A model generated the notes under the pieces. It made no database searches and was not told where the DNA came from. It saw only the letters and a program-made list of their open reading frames with translations. DNA of 64,000 bases from Tupaia tana (taxonomy: Eukaryota > Chordata > Mammalia > Scandentia > Tupaiidae), in assembly GCA_026018925.1 (NCBI GenBank), contig JAKSZU010000011.1, forward strand, positions 39,668,641 to 39,732,640, written 5' to 3'. The position numbers and the translations under genes were made by a program. Positions 1 to 11,829 of this stretch are shown here, piece after piece. Each line of letters begins with the position of its first letter. Position 1 is the stretch's first letter.

Positions 1-124
1 TCTCATTAGTAAGCTCTTTGTGGCCAATGAGCATGGTCATTTATTTTGGGCCCATTAAGTTACCTAGTACATATAAATGTATATTTATAAAAAATTTTAT
101 ATTTATAAATTATATATATATATG

Positions 125-340
125 ATCAGCCAGTGTCATGGTGGTTTAGGCAGCTGAATCTAACATGGCCAACTGCATGATTTGAGTTCTGGACTCACAG
201 CTTGAAAAACACACCAGATACATGGGCATGTGTGCCCAAAATTCTGAACAGAGGGAGAAATGGAAGAGCAAGGATTGTGACGTGGCCATCCCCCATGGCA
301 CTGCTTTCTCTCTTTCTCTGATGCTGTCTTTCTAGTTTAA
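125..340 (+). mobile_element. tRNA-derived SINE, old copy (type A/C)
   Basis: A degenerate head with the GTGTCATGGTGG A-box region is followed by a B-box remnant (GATTTGAGTTCT), the body motif GTGTGCCCAAAATTCTGA and a CT-rich 3' part. The 3' tail is short and decayed. Age is judged by many mismatches to the young copies such as the one at 28,934. Confidence 0.75.
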
Positions 341-1870
341 GAAAACAAAACATGTTTGATAAAGAACAACTGTAGAAAAGAAATCCACAACCAACCACAA
401 GGAAAAGGGTAGCACTAAACCTGAGACTGAAATCCTGCTACTCTGTGAATGTCCTTTTTTTGCATGACAGGGACTTGGAGAGGTGTCCAATTTACCTACT
501 TATTAAGGGGCAGAAAGCTAGTAGCCTTTTGATCAAGTGTGGAAAAGCAGAGTGCAGAGAGCTGGAGTAGTCCACTAGAAGAAAAAGGGCAATTTGCATG
601 TGTCTTCAATTTGTAGGGCTATTGGGGAGTCTGAGCTTCTCAGAAAATCAAAGCTAAGGAGTAAGTGAGCAAACAACCATGAGATGTGCTGCAGAAATCT
701 CAGATTTGGCATGCCAACTTCTATTACGAAATTTTGTAAACTGCCAGGGCTAGACTAAATGGACAAACTAAATCCACTTACTGAAACAGAGAAATTGTTT
801 TTAAACTGCCCACATCTTGATTTTCTTCATATACAAAACAACTAGCATTAATCACGTTACCTACTCTTATGAACACTGGAAATAATAGACTCGAAAATAA
901 TTTCACCTGAAATTAAGGAAAAACTTATTCTATGTTCTTCAAAATGGAGTGAGAGGAATGATGTAAATATGTTGGAAAAAAATATAAAAGTTTTTGTAAA
1001 TATATGGACATATGGATATATAACTACACAACATCCTTTAACATGTACAACTTATGTATATTATAATACACCTAATATAGTAGCTCGATAGCATTTCTAT
1101 ATCATTTGTAGATATATAGATATGTATTAGAGATACCTGTTCAAAAAAATTAATGATAACAACTCTAAGGCTCCTAAGAATGATGAACTCCACTACTAAA
1201 CAGCACTTATAGTCACAGATACACTGAACATTCTGGAATTTTATATATGTTGTTTTACAAAGACATAAAGATGTTTTACTAGCTCAGCAGTATGGAACTC
1301 AGAACAAAGCGCTATGTGCTCTCTGGGGGTGTTTCTCAGACTCCCACCACAGTGCCCTTTGTCACACTCCTTCATGGTACCCATGGCAACTTCGATGCAG
1401 CATCAGGTTACTCTGGGAGCTCACTTTATTTTGATGTTCTCAGCAAATCCAACACTCTCTCTTATTATTACGCTTTCTGCTTTACATATATTTTATGTAT
1501 ATCTTTGCACGATACAGTGTGGATTTTTGAAGCATGCATATAGTGTGCACTAATCAAAATAAAGGTATACATGTTTATTTTCAACACTAAATATTATATT
1601 GTGTACAATTGATAAAAGTTCTACTAGTTTTTTTGTTTTTTTTTTTCCCTCTTGGTAGTATGTATTGATTTCTCCTCATTTTTACTCTGCTGTGATTTAC
1701 TATTTCATAACTCTTCCCCTAAATTTACATTAATTCTTAAGTTCATTGAAAGCTTTTTTCCCCCAAATCCACAAACATCATCTCCTCCTGCGGTTTCTGG
1801 TATCTAAGTGAAAAAATGCAAAATAATGAAAGACAAATACTGTAGATTCTCGCTTAAAAACATACTGACT
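341..1870. other. unassigned single-copy DNA
   Basis: AT-rich sequence with no repeat family or exon I can recognise. A T-rich run lies near 1,629-1,649. Short open frames near 1,290-1,550 carry no recognisable domain. Confidence 0.5.
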
Positions 1871-2045
1871 GGGGCCAGCAGGTGGCATCGTAATTAAGGC
1901 ACTGGATTTTCACATAGCTGACCATGGTTTGAGTCCCAGACCTGGTGGCTTGTTTTCTCACTTTCCATCTCTCTCTTTTTCTCTCTCTCCATCTGTCTGG
2001 TGAGCACATATGTTCTATGGCAAATTTAAAAAATAAAAATAATAA
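1871..2045 (+). mobile_element. tRNA-derived SINE, type B (short form)
   Basis: It begins GGGGCCAGCAGGTGGCAT, has B box GGTTTGAGTCC, and passes from CCTGGTGGCTTG straight into the CT-rich block, without the body seen in type A. The A-rich tail runs into an AC microsatellite. Confidence 0.85.
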
Positions 2046-2080
2046 CACACACACACACACACACATATATACATATATAT
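2045..2080. repeat. (AC)n/(AT)n microsatellite
   Basis: A dinucleotide tract at the end of the type B SINE tail, probably grown from that tail. Confidence 0.9.
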
Positions 2081-3457
2081 CCTGAATGTCTTCACACTGT
2101 GGTAGAAACTGAAGGTCTCAAAAACATAGAAATAGTACAATGGTAGCTACCAGTGTATCTCTCGTTTCCTCCCACAGTGACTCAACTCAGCTTTTTCTCT
2201 CTCACTGACTCAAGAACACAGCTGTAAGAACTTCTTGTCCTCAACTCACGTTACGCACACACAACCACTCTTTCTGTTTTCTTTCTTCCTAACACCAAGC
2301 TCCTACTTGTTCTAATTATTATCGATACACTTAAAGTATTATTTCTTTGTGTCCATGGCTCAAAGGACACAGTTAATGTCCAATATTTTCAAGTGTTTCC
2401 CACAGAGCCATATCACTTTCCAGCCGAGAAGACAATGAGCCATATATAGGCTAGTTCCAAAGATTGCTGACCAAAATAAAAAGCAAACAAGGGAAGGACA
2501 ATAATAAAAATTGTAGTACAGGCAACAGTAAAAAGCCCAGTGGTAAAAGAAAGAAAGAAAGAAAAAAAAGAAGTTAGTAATGGATTTTTCAGCTTGTGTA
2601 TAATGGATACTTCATACAAAAGGAAAAAAAAAAAAATAGGTGTTGACGGTGGATTTTAGAATCCTTCATTTCCACCTGACAATGGATCCATTAACAGGTA
2701 CAAAAAGGAAGGTTATAGATGGTGTAAATACAAAGCAATATCTGAATTTCAAGTGAATGGAACCTCAAGCTGGGTCTGAGGCAGCTGGGTTTGCAGCTCT
2801 GACTGACAGATCTTTGTAGTGATAGCAGCATTGCACCCTCCTTTCAAACAAAGAAAAGTCCCCTGGGTGTCTTGTCAAGTTCTGGCACTCTGACACTTCA
2901 GCCTGTCAGAGCACGGACTCACCTAGTCAGTCTGGCCTCTGCTGACTTAGAGGCGCCATATACAGGTTTATGAGGAAAGGGGTTAACAGGGGGCTCTGCT
3001 CTATGTTATGCTGGGCAAGGGAGTTCTTAGCTGCTTTCTCTCTCAAATAGAAAAATCCCAATCACTTGATACAGAGCCTACTTTTCTATCTTGACTCCAA
3101 ACAGATCAGATACAAATTCTATTTTCTTCCCAGGATTCTTCATTTACAGCCACCAAAAGTTAGAGGTAAATTGTAGTTATAGAGTGAGTGATGTCCCATG
3201 AAATCCCCACCAAATATATGTAAAGTTTATTGTAATTAAAAGTTTTCCAAGCAGTAGAATCAAAAGTAATAGAAAGTTAATGAGCTGTATAAACGCACCC
3301 CCCCACACACACACACCAAATAGCAAATATATTAAAGGATGCTTTGTTAGAAGCAAGTACAAATGTTCTTTACCAGTATTTTACCAACAAACTTATACAT
3401 AAACAATATTAAGAGTATTTGAATAGTGTAAAACATAGGTTAGAAATTAGAAAAACT
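2081..3457. other. unassigned single-copy DNA
   Basis: No gene or family recognised. It holds a run of As near 2,624-2,637 and a moderately GC-rich patch at 2,760-3,060 that could be an old unrecognised repeat. Confidence 0.45.
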
Positions 3458-3718
3458 GGACCCAACAGATGACATAATGGTTACATCGTTGGATTCCTGT
3501 GTAGTCAACCATGGTTCGAGTCCCAGACCCAAAGGTTTAAAACTCACCAGAGAGTGTGCGTGCATGCCCAAAACCCAGAGAGGAGAATGAAGGAAAAGGG
3601 ATTGTGGTGTGGTCATCCACCCCCCGGGAGGGGGGGTTGATTTCTCGCTTTCTATCTCTCTGTTTCTCTCTCTCTTCGGCGAGTGCATTCGTCCTATAGA
3701 AAAAATCTCTTTCTACCC

Positions 3719-3749
<31 letters not shown>

Positions 3750-3750
3750 A
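3458..3750 (+). mobile_element. tRNA-derived SINE, type A, AAAT tail
   Basis: Near full length: A-box region GACATAATGG, B box GGTTCGAGTCC, body GTGCGTGCATGCCCAAAA, CT block, GGCGAGTGCATTCG 3' end, and an (AAAT)n tail at about 3,719-3,750. Moderately diverged. Confidence 0.9.
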
Positions 3751-3764
3751 GGGGAAAATTAAGG

Positions 3765-3850
3765 CTTTGGCCCTGGACCCAATGAGAGAATTTAGACAAA
3801 TCAGTGACTCCCACTGTGATGCATTTTCTTATCTAAATAAGGGGCTGTCC
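3765..3850 (+). mobile_element. MIR-like ancient SINE fragment
   Basis: The order of motifs matches the MIR core and 3' part: a trace of 'GACAAATCAGTGACTC', then TTTTCTTATCTAAATAAGGGG in place of the usual 'TTTCCTCATCTGTAAAATGGGG'. Heavily diverged. Confidence 0.5.
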
Positions 3851-3852
3851 CT

Positions 3853-4122
3853 GTCATGGTGGCACTGACATAGGGTTCTGCTGTGCAATACTGAAATCTT
3901 AGGGAAAGAGCAAGAATTCAATTCCTGGGTCGAACAGGTGTGCTTGTGATTCAGGCTTGCTGGGAATCTGGTGGGGCAGAGAGGACAAAGGTAATGTAAG
4001 ACTGTTGAGAAGACTTGTCTTTTCTCACACTCTCCCTCTCTTCTAGAAATAATCTTTTTAAAAAAGAGACAGAGAGGGCTAACAGTACTGGCCTTAAAGT
4101 GCCTTTGTGATAAATTCATTAA
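3853..4122 (+). mobile_element. SINE, type D-like, old
   Basis: It shares with other type D copies (35,745; 45,774) the order 'GTGTGCTTGTGATTCAGG', a 'GCTGGGAATCTGG' stretch, and a terminal CT-rich block before an A-rich end. The head is badly decayed. Confidence 0.45.
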
Positions 4123-5511
4123 AAAAAAACAATTTTATATGTTCCTTGTGTCAATAAGAATGAAAGGTATCTCATAATTAACATGATTTCAAAAAAATTT
4201 TTGTTATTTCAGAACTTCCTCTGAAGTCACAAAACTAAAAAATAGTGATTGATGAGTACCTCTATATTTATAAATAATTGTGTTAGACACATTGAAGTGA
4301 GATTTACTAGAATATAATAAAGCAATCCTACAACCATTGATCACATCATTTATCCAGAATATAAAAGATAAAAATGAGATATTTGAGGGAAAATGCATTA
4401 GATCAGGGTGAGAGTGTTACTTTTCCTCCCCGATCCATGGGGAGGGAAGTGTTTCCCACCACTACCCCAGCCCAATGAGGAATTCCCAAGGAAATACTCA
4501 TAGAGACAGGAGTATTTGCAAGGAACAGAGATCATCATCTTATTCCACAGTGTACCATTGTGAGCTCCTCTGACACTGAGGACATGAAGCACAGCGCATG
4601 AACTTGTTCCTAGGACAAGGTAGCAGATGTTTTCCAGACTGAGAGAAATGCTGGGGCAAGGTGATAACAGGGTAGGTGGCTTCCTCTCACCCAGAGAAGC
4701 CTGAAGTCAAGTGGCTGATTGGAGTAGACACAAAGCAGGGAAGGACAAGAAGAGAGAAGAGTAACGATATAAACAACCATGACCTTTTATCAGAGCATGG
4801 ATAGATAAGGTTTCCCATGGACTAAGGAAATTCTGAGGAAATAGATGAGAGAATGCTATTCAAGAGGATGCCTGAAAGAGTGTTACAAGGCCAAGGGCTC
4901 CTCAATAGAGAGAAGCTAGAGACAAACCCCCAAAGTGCAAGAGAGGAGGGTGTGGGTCATCCAAAGGATAAAAGAAATCAGGTGACAAGTTCCTATTCTA
5001 TTAGGAAATGATCCATTTTTAGTGAGCATGGGAACTCCAGGCAATTGAACTACTGAGGAGACGATGGGCAAGTAGAGTCCACCAACTAGAAAGTAATTTT
5101 GATCCTTTCCCTTCAGTTGTCTCTCTTCATCTCTCCAACTCTAATGGAGTAAGTAAGAAGAGAATGTTTCATCTCACTTTCTCACTACAGACACTAAAGT
5201 CAAGAGTCAGGCCTGAATTGAGGGGATGTGAAGGTAAAACATGGAAGTGGTGAGTTAGTGTAGTTTACACTAGATTTTAAAACCTAAAAATGAGACTGCT
5301 CTTAAACTCAAAAGAGACTAAAGAGTCATGGCATGTTCCCCAAATATTGAGAGATGAGAAAAAAAACTCAACAGTTCATATATACAGTTAGTGACAGGGA
5401 AAAAATATGCATATTCATCCATTATAGCTTCTTTATAACAGAATCCTAATTTATATAGGAAGCAAAACTTATTTAGCTATATATATCTATATGTATTTAT
5501 AGCGCTATTGA
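4123..5511. other. unassigned single-copy DNA
   Basis: No repeat family or exon recognised. Confidence 0.5.
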
Positions 5512-5737
5512 CACTAGGAGATGGCATGATGGCACAATGTTTATGTTGACCGTGGTTCTAGTCCCAGACCCATCAGTTTAACATTCATGCCAAGCACGTG
5601 TGCGTGCATGCCCATGATCCCAAGAGGAGAATGAAGGAGAGGGATTGAGGCATGATCATTCCACCTGAAGGGCGATTTCTCACTTTCTGTCTTTGTCTTT
5701 ACAGCAAGCATACATGGCCTATAGAAAAAGTCTTTCA

Positions 5738-5768
<31 letters not shown>

Positions 5769-5770
5769 AT
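5512..5770 (+). mobile_element. tRNA-derived SINE, type A with head deletion
   Basis: Body, CT block and AAAT tail (about 5,739-5,770) are present. The head lacks the 'GCTGGACTCCCA' segment between A and B boxes, so the Pol III promoter spacing is lost. Confidence 0.85.
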
Positions 5771-6789
5771 GTCATTGTTTTGGGATTTTTATATAAGAAA
5801 TCATTTTGAACTGTAGTGATTTTTACTCCCTAAGCAAAGTTGTTCTTCCAGTTCTTAAATATTTTACACATTGTGGTGTCAAAAATGCAAGCAATTTGAA
5901 TTTGATTTACTTTTCAAGGTTGTTTTGATATTTATAAACCAGGAAAATCAATAATCAATATAAACCGATTTATAACAGTTTGTTTTGCCTGGTAATGTGG
6001 CAGTGGCTGGTGGAGAAAATAAGCAAGCCACCCGAGCAGAGAAGGAAGCGCTCAGCAATTCTGTCAAGTTGAGCATAAAATTTCTAAACTCTCTTGCCAT
6101 TGGAGCTAAATTTGGAAAACAAAATTCTCAAGCTTTTTCTTCACAGTCACTGATTTGAAAATAGAAAATATAATGCAGGAATTTTTGATGGGTGAGTCTC
6201 TGCTGGATATTTACTTTTTGTGATTCCATTGTAAAATACTAACTTAAAATATAGAAAAATACAGAAATGTAGATAATCGTTCAATTTTTTTGAGAAATCA
6301 CAAGATATGTTTTAATCAGTAAGTCTGAAAATAGTTTGTTACACACGACAGGTATTAAGAAGGAAAAACACTCCATGTTTTGAGATACTAGATCCAGGAG
6401 TGTGAAAGCTCTTTTTCTAATTTTCTTTTTTTTACTTTTTAAAACTTTGTGATTTATTATTTACATTTTAGTCCTTGTATATCTTTATAATGCATAATAT
6501 GGTTTCTCAAAGCATCCACGTAGTGGATGTCAATCAAATCAGATATTACCATATCTCATTTTCAGCAGAGAACTTTACGTTCTTGTGTCTGTTAAGTGTT
6601 TTTTTCCTCAGGCCCTCCCTCTCACCCTCTCTTATTCATCCCCTCCTATACAATCTCTCATATCCACATTTGCCCTCTCAACTGTTAGGTCGTTGAATCT
6701 TTTAATTTCTGCCGCAGAGTGGAGATATCCCGTATTCAATGTTTGTTTTTCATAGTCTCTATCATTTAATTCAAAGCTTCTATTTAAAA
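5771..6789. other. unassigned single-copy DNA
   Basis: AT-rich. No exon or repeat family recognised. Confidence 0.5.
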
Positions 6790-6970
6790 AATGCATCATT
6801 TGTTTCAGGCAATGTTTCAAATGCTTCATATGTGTTAACTCATTTACTAAAATAGTTTTATGGCATAGTACTGATATTATCTTCCATTTTATAAAGTTTA
6901 AGAAGTTGAAGAAAAAAGATATTATGAACCGTACTTAAGTAATGACATAATCAGTCACAGCTAAGACGTG
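6790..6970 (-). mobile_element. MIR-like ancient SINE, antisense
   Basis: On the + strand it reads as reversed MIR: GTGTTAACTCATTTACTAAA, then TTTTATGGCATAGTACTG, ATCTTCCATTTTATAAAG, and a decayed 'AATCAGTCACAGCTAAG' in place of 'GGTCACACAGCTAG'. Confidence 0.65.
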
Positions 6971-7059
6971 TTGACTCATTTAAATTTCATTTCCCATTCT
7001 ACAATTGTTTTGCTTTCTATCATTGTATTCTCCAAAGCTGAATGTTATTAATGTATTGA

Positions 7060-7500
7060 CAAGCTGAGTCTTTCTTATCTTCATTTGCTTATTAAGAATT
7101 ATAATTGGCTATATATTATCTGTCTTAACTTACTTAACATTATTTTATAAGCATTCTCAAAGTTATTACATGGTTTTTGTAAACATTTTGATGATTATAT
7201 TATACTCAAATGGCTGAATGAGTCAATTAACTTAACAACTGCCTTATCTTGGGGCAATGAATTGTCTTTAAGTTTTTACAATTAAAAACCAATGTTGCTA
7301 CAATAAACATAATTTTTGGCATAAAGATTTTTCTTTATTTCAGTTTATTTCCTCAGGAAAAATCCCCAGACTGAGAATTGCTAGATCAAAGTATTAATAC
7401 TGGTTTGAATTAGATGCTTTCAAAATGTTTATTTGAAAGGAGTTGTCCTAATTTACACTTTCATATTCTGTTGACATTTTCTTTAGTTATTATTATTATT
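7060..7500 (-). mobile_element. ancient L1 ORF2 3' fragment, antisense
   Basis: On the + strand it follows the reversed L1 ORF2 C-terminal order: 'TGTTGCTACAATAAACAT', then 'GAATTGCTAGATCAAAG' (reverse of the codons for a proline-rich 'DP(A)IPLL' region), then 'CTAATTTACACTTTCATATT'. Many indels. Probably an L1M-age element. Confidence 0.65.
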
Positions 7501-7694
7501 TCAAAGAAAACATAATCTACACTTTACACAGAATCTTTTTAATAATTATTGACAGTAATACTGATTGATTTTTTTTCAAAGGCTAGAAATGGCCAAGCTT
7601 TCTATGAATGAATTCTAAAATTATTACCATACCTGCATGATCCACACAATGCTAAATAAAAAAAAAAAAATCAGGTGGCTTAAATATCCTGACT

Positions 7695-7963
7695 CCAGAA
7701 AATGTCATAAAGGTTATGTTGCTGGACTCCCATGTAGTTGACTGCAGTTTGAGTGCTAGGCCCAGTGGTTTAAAACTCACGCCGGGCATGTGTTCGTGTG
7801 TGCCCAAAAGCCGGAGAGGAGAATAGAGGGGAAGGGATTGTGGCATGGCCATCCCCTGGGGAATGATTTCTCAGTTTCTGTCTCTTAGTCTCTGTCCCTT
7901 CAGTGAGTGCACATGCCATGCCCTATAGTAAAACTCTCTCTCAAAAAAAAAAAAAAATAACAT

Positions 7964-7995
<32 letters not shown>
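7695..7995 (+). mobile_element. tRNA-derived SINE, type A, with CA/TA tail
   Basis: 5'-truncated or decayed head, then B box, body, CT block and poly-A that has expanded into (CA)n(TA)n. It is flanked by an 11-bp direct repeat ATATCCTGACT at 7,684-7,694 and 7,996-8,006, read as the target-site duplication. Confidence 0.9.
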
Positions 7996-7999
<4 letters not shown>

Positions 8000-8171
8000 C
8001 CTGACTTTAATCTCTTCAAATATTCTTGTTGTGAACTCTCTCCAAATGTCTTCATTTAGTTCAGAGTTCCTTTAAACCAAAGCAAAACGAATTAAAAGAA
8101 AAATACTATGTGTATTATTAGTTAATATTCTTGACTCTGTTGACTAATGGTTTTTCTTTAAAATGAGCTAC

Positions 8172-8456
8172 AGGGAAAGCAGGTGGCTTGGTGACTAAGG
8201 CACTGGATCCTACATGACTAACTCTGCATTTCAAGTCCCAGAGTAAATGGTTTGAAAACCACACCAGATGCATGTGTGTAAGTGCCACAAAACCCAAGAG
8301 AAGAATGGAAGAGAAAGGATTTCATCATGACTTTCCCCTTGAGGGGGTGATTTCTCATTTTCCATCTGTCTTTGTTTCTCTCTGTCTTTCTCAGGCTAGC
8401 TCATGTGCCTTGTGGCAAAAATCTAAAAAACAAAACAAATAAACAAACAAACAAAT
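8172..8456 (+). mobile_element. tRNA-derived SINE, old type A/C
   Basis: Head GCAGGTGGCTTGGTGACTAAG, decayed B box, body motif GTGCCACAAAACCCAAG, CT block, and an AAAC-rich tail that ends the copy. Confidence 0.85.
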
Positions 8457-8725
8457 ATAAGTTCTAGTGATATTCCCACAGTCATGTTGTTTTGTAAATT
8501 ATATTTGGTATGTTTTGTTTCCTTTGAGCACTACATTACATATATTATTGACCTATTAATATTTTTCATATTCTTGCTCTTTTAAGATGTTCATTTGTCT
8601 TTTGAGATTTATTATATGACTGGACATCATCTTTACTAAGATTTTATCTCTAATATTGTTCTACTTGACCATGCATCAAACTCTACAGCAGCAAGCATAT
8701 ATACATACTAGAAAGGAAAAGGCCA

Positions 8726-8878
8726 GGGGCTGGCAGGTGGTGTGGTGATTAAAGGTGTTGTGCTCCCACATGGTCAGTCATGGTTTGAGTCCCAGGCCTG
8801 GTGGCTTGCTTTCTCACTTTCCCTCTCTCTCTCTCTCTTTCTGTCCATCTCTGGTCAAATTTAAATAAATAAATAAAG
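8726..8878 (+). mobile_element. tRNA-derived SINE, type B
   Basis: A full short form: GGGGCTGGCAGGTGGTGTGG head, B box GGTTTGAGTCC, GGTGGCTTGCTTTCTCACTT junction, CT block, CTGTCCATCTCTGGTCAAAT end and (AAAT)n tail. It is one of the best type B examples here. Confidence 0.9.
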
Positions 8879-9230
8879 TTAAATAAAATAATTCTTTAAA
8901 AAAAGAAAAAACGAGAAGGCTGGTAAAAAAAGAGAGAGAGAGAGAGAATTCTGGTCACTTCCAGAAAACCCCCCTTAAGTATTCAATTGAGCTCATGTCT
9001 AGAGCTCACAAGGAAGTACAAATATTGCTGTTTCCCATGATCGGAATAGCAATCTCATATTTTACTGGAAACCACTGAGAGTGTTAACAAAGGCCTTTTA
9101 CCAGTTATGGGACAAACATAGTGCTTATAAGAAACACTTTACACATAAAAACATAAGCTGGCATTCAAATAATGGATACATGCTAAGACTAATCAATAAA
9201 CCTGAAGTGTCTATATTAATATCATATATT

Positions 9231-9431
9231 GCAGTTAGCGTAATGGCTATGTCGCTGACTACGTAGTCGACCGCGGTTTGAGTTCCGGATCTTAAAACTC
9301 ACGCCGGGCGCGTGTGTGTGCGTGCCCAAGATCCCGAGAGGAGAATGAGAAGATTGCGGCGTGACCATATGATTTCTCGCTTTCTGTCTCTCTGTCTCTC
9401 TCTGTCTGTCTGGCGAGCAATATCACCTCTA
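9231..9431 (+). mobile_element. type A SINE truncated at both ends, no A tail
   Basis: It starts at GCAGTTAGCGTAATGG, inside the normal 5' end, and stops after GGCGAGCAATATCACC without a poly-A tail. Perfect 12-bp direct repeats ATATCATATATT lie at 9,219-9,230 and 9,432-9,443. The body is close to the young consensus, with deletions in the loop and in the GC-rich palindrome. Confidence 0.85.
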
Positions 9432-9544
9432 TATCATATATTCAGTGCAGTAATATTATCAAGGTTACTTCAGAATAAACAAAATGGTCAGTTAATGAAG
9501 AGGTATAGTTGTAAGCATTAATAATTGAACTTATAAATACATGA

Positions 9545-9798
9545 TGCAAAAAAAAAGACATTTATGAGGAAAAAATAAATAAATTCACAGTTGTAGTGAG
9601 AAAATTCAAAATTCATCTCTTGGTAATTGGGAAATAAGTAAGAAAATTGTTAGGGATAATGAAGAACTGTGCAGCACAATCAACCACATTGACTTCATAG
9701 ACTTTATAGAACACTTTAACCTGAACACTTTATGGGACACTTCAACCCAAGCAAATGTACTCTCAAGTGCACACATCACATTTACCAAGGCTAGATGT
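9545..9798 (+). mobile_element. ancient L1 ORF2 fragment (endonuclease end)
   Basis: Colinear with L1 ORF2 5' sequence: 'AATTGTTAGGGATAATGAAG', 'GCAGCACAATCAACCA', 'ACTTTATAGAACACTTTAACC', 'CTCTCAAGTGCACAC'. It continues at 9,990 beyond an inserted hAT-type element. Confidence 0.65.
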
Positions 9799-9981
9799 CA
9801 GCAAATTTTTTTAATAAATGATCAACTAGTAAATAAATATTTTAGTCTTTTTAGACCATATAGTTCCTATCTCACCTTCTTTGTTTTTGTAATCTTATAA
9901 AACTTATTTTTAGAATGTAGGCCACACAAAAGGAGGCCAAAAGCCACATTTGGTCCACAGGCTATAGCTTGCTAACCTCTA
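9799..9981. mobile_element. hAT-Charlie-type DNA transposon fossil
   Basis: It carries the well-known order 'AGTAAATAAATATTTTAGTC', 'GACCATATAGTTCCTATC', then 'GAATGTAGGCC', 'CCACATTTGGTCCACAGGC' and 'TTGCTAACCTCT' of a mammalian MER-type hAT nonautonomous element. The subfamily name is uncertain. It sits inside the ancient L1, so it inserted later. Confidence 0.6.
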
Positions 9982-9989
9982 GTCTATGC

Positions 9990-10490
9990 CATTAAATTTT
10001 TCTTTAAAAATATAAAAGGCTTCAAATCACAAAGCGTGATCTCTGACATAGAAGAATTGAATTTGAAATCATAAACAAAAAACATCTGGAAAATTCCACA
10101 AGAATCAGAAATGAACAAACTTCTAAAAAAATTTAAAAAAAAACCAGTAAGTCAAGGAATATCATAAAAGAGACATTAAAACACAAATGGAATGGAACAA
10201 AAGTGGTTAAGAAAATATCAAGATGTCAAAATCTGTGGGACATCATAAAAGCCATATTTAGAAGGCAATTTATAATACTAAACACCTAATTTAATAAGAG
10301 AAAGTTTTGAAATGTTACCTCAGTTTCTTCCTTAAGAGCTAGAAAGTGAGCACAAATAAAGCCCAAAGTAAGCTTAAAAATTGGGAGAAAGTTCAGAATA
10401 GAAATAATGATATAAAAAAAGAGAAAAATCAATCAACTGACATTAGTCATTTTATAAAAGTGATGAAATTCAAGAACTGGACTAATTAGG
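9990..10490 (+). mobile_element. ancient L1 ORF2 fragment, continued
   Basis: It resumes the L1 order after the hAT insertion: a decayed 'GAATTGAATTTGAAATCA' (I/E-rich), 'AACATCTGGAAAATTCCA', 'GGACATCATAAAAGCCAT', then 'CAAATAAAGCCCAAAGTAAG'. It is cut off by the younger L1 and resumes near 14,200. Confidence 0.65.
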
Positions 10491-10914
10491 GAAAAAAAAA
10501 AAAAAAAGAAATCCAGACACTGGTTTCTGCAGAGGGCCTAGCTGGAAGGTGGGCTGCCTGCAGCTGCAGAGTTAACATCTGGGACCCGTGGCTCATCCCC
10601 TCCCCCACTTGCCTTTGGACTTTCAGGACTTAGGTGTTTAGTATAGTGTGCAGTGAGTGCACTTTGTTACTGCATTGAAGCTCAGCAGCTGAATTTCAGG
10701 TGCACTTGCTCTCTAGAAATAGGGAGGACTTTGGGTCACCCAGGACAGTGACAGCAGTGCAGGGTGCTGGTGAGCAACAGGAAGGCAGAGCAGACGAGAG
10801 ATTGCCAATTTCCTACTCCTGCACACCTTTAAACGTTCAGTGATACCTTGAATAATTTAGGAAGGAACGTATAGATCACCAGATGACTAGGAAACATTGT
10901 AGAGGCCAAGAAAT

Positions 10915-11750
10915 ATGAGCAACCAGCAAAATGGCTCTCCCTCAAGGGAGAACATCAATTCCTCATCACCCACAGACAACACAATGGAAGTCACAGAAAT
11001 GTGGGATAAACAATTCAGAATATTTGTAATGACCAAACTAAATGAGATGCAAGAGAAAAGAGACAATGACCTCCCAGACATGAGAAAGTCCTTTCATGAC
11101 TTGAAAGAAATAATAGACACCATAAAACAAAAAAATCAAACAGAATTATTAGAGATGATGAATGTGATACAGGAAATTAAAACTTCTCTCAAAAGTATTA
11201 AAAGTAGATTAGATCACATAAAAGATTGAATCTCAAATGTAGAAGACAAAAGCTCTGACTTAGGAAAAAAATTATCATAAAGAATGGGAAAACAACCAAG
11301 AAAAATGAGGATAATATATGAGAAATACTAGATACTATCAAGTGCCCAAATATCCAAATAGTTGGTATCCCAGAAGAAGAAGAAAATAATAAGTGTATTG
11401 ATTCCTTAAAATCCTGGAAGAAAACTTCCAAAACCTAGAGAGGCATTCAAATATCCAGACCCAAAAAGTGCATAGGACCCCAAATAGTATTAACCCAAGA
11501 GGAACCTCTCCAAGGCACATCATAGCCAGATTGGCCAAAACCACAAAGACAAGATACTAAAATTGGCAAAAGAGAAGCATCAAGTTACTTAGAAAGGTTA
11601 TCCCATCAGGCTAACATTGGAACTCTCATCAGAAACAATGCAGGCAAGGAAACAATGGGAAATATAGCAAAGTGTTAAATGAAAAACAATTTCAACCAAG
11701 AATACTATACCTGGCAAGACTATAATTCGTATAGAAAAAATAGATAAAAA
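10915..11750 (+). pseudogene. L1 ORF1 (RNA-binding chaperone) remnant
   Basis: L1 ORF1p is the coiled-coil RNA-binding protein that packages L1 RNA. The ATG at 10,915 opens a 104-codon frame ending at 11,229. It holds RKSFHDLKEIIDTIKQKN and a heptad-like stretch ending SLKSIKSRLDHIKD, typical of the coiled coil. Beyond the stop, other frames carry QIVGIPEEEENN and SPRHIIARLAKTTK, which match the RRM/C-terminal core in order, and an N-terminal part of the C-terminal domain before 11,720. At least three frame changes and stops kill the gene. The N-terminal segment aligns by eye with the one at 59,452, for example TEM...FRIF and RKSFHD. Confidence 0.85.
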
Positions 11751-11829
11751 CTTTATCAGATAAACAATACCTGAAAGAATTTACCAACTCCAGACAAGCT
11801 ATACAGGAAAACTAAAAAGTCAGATGAAT

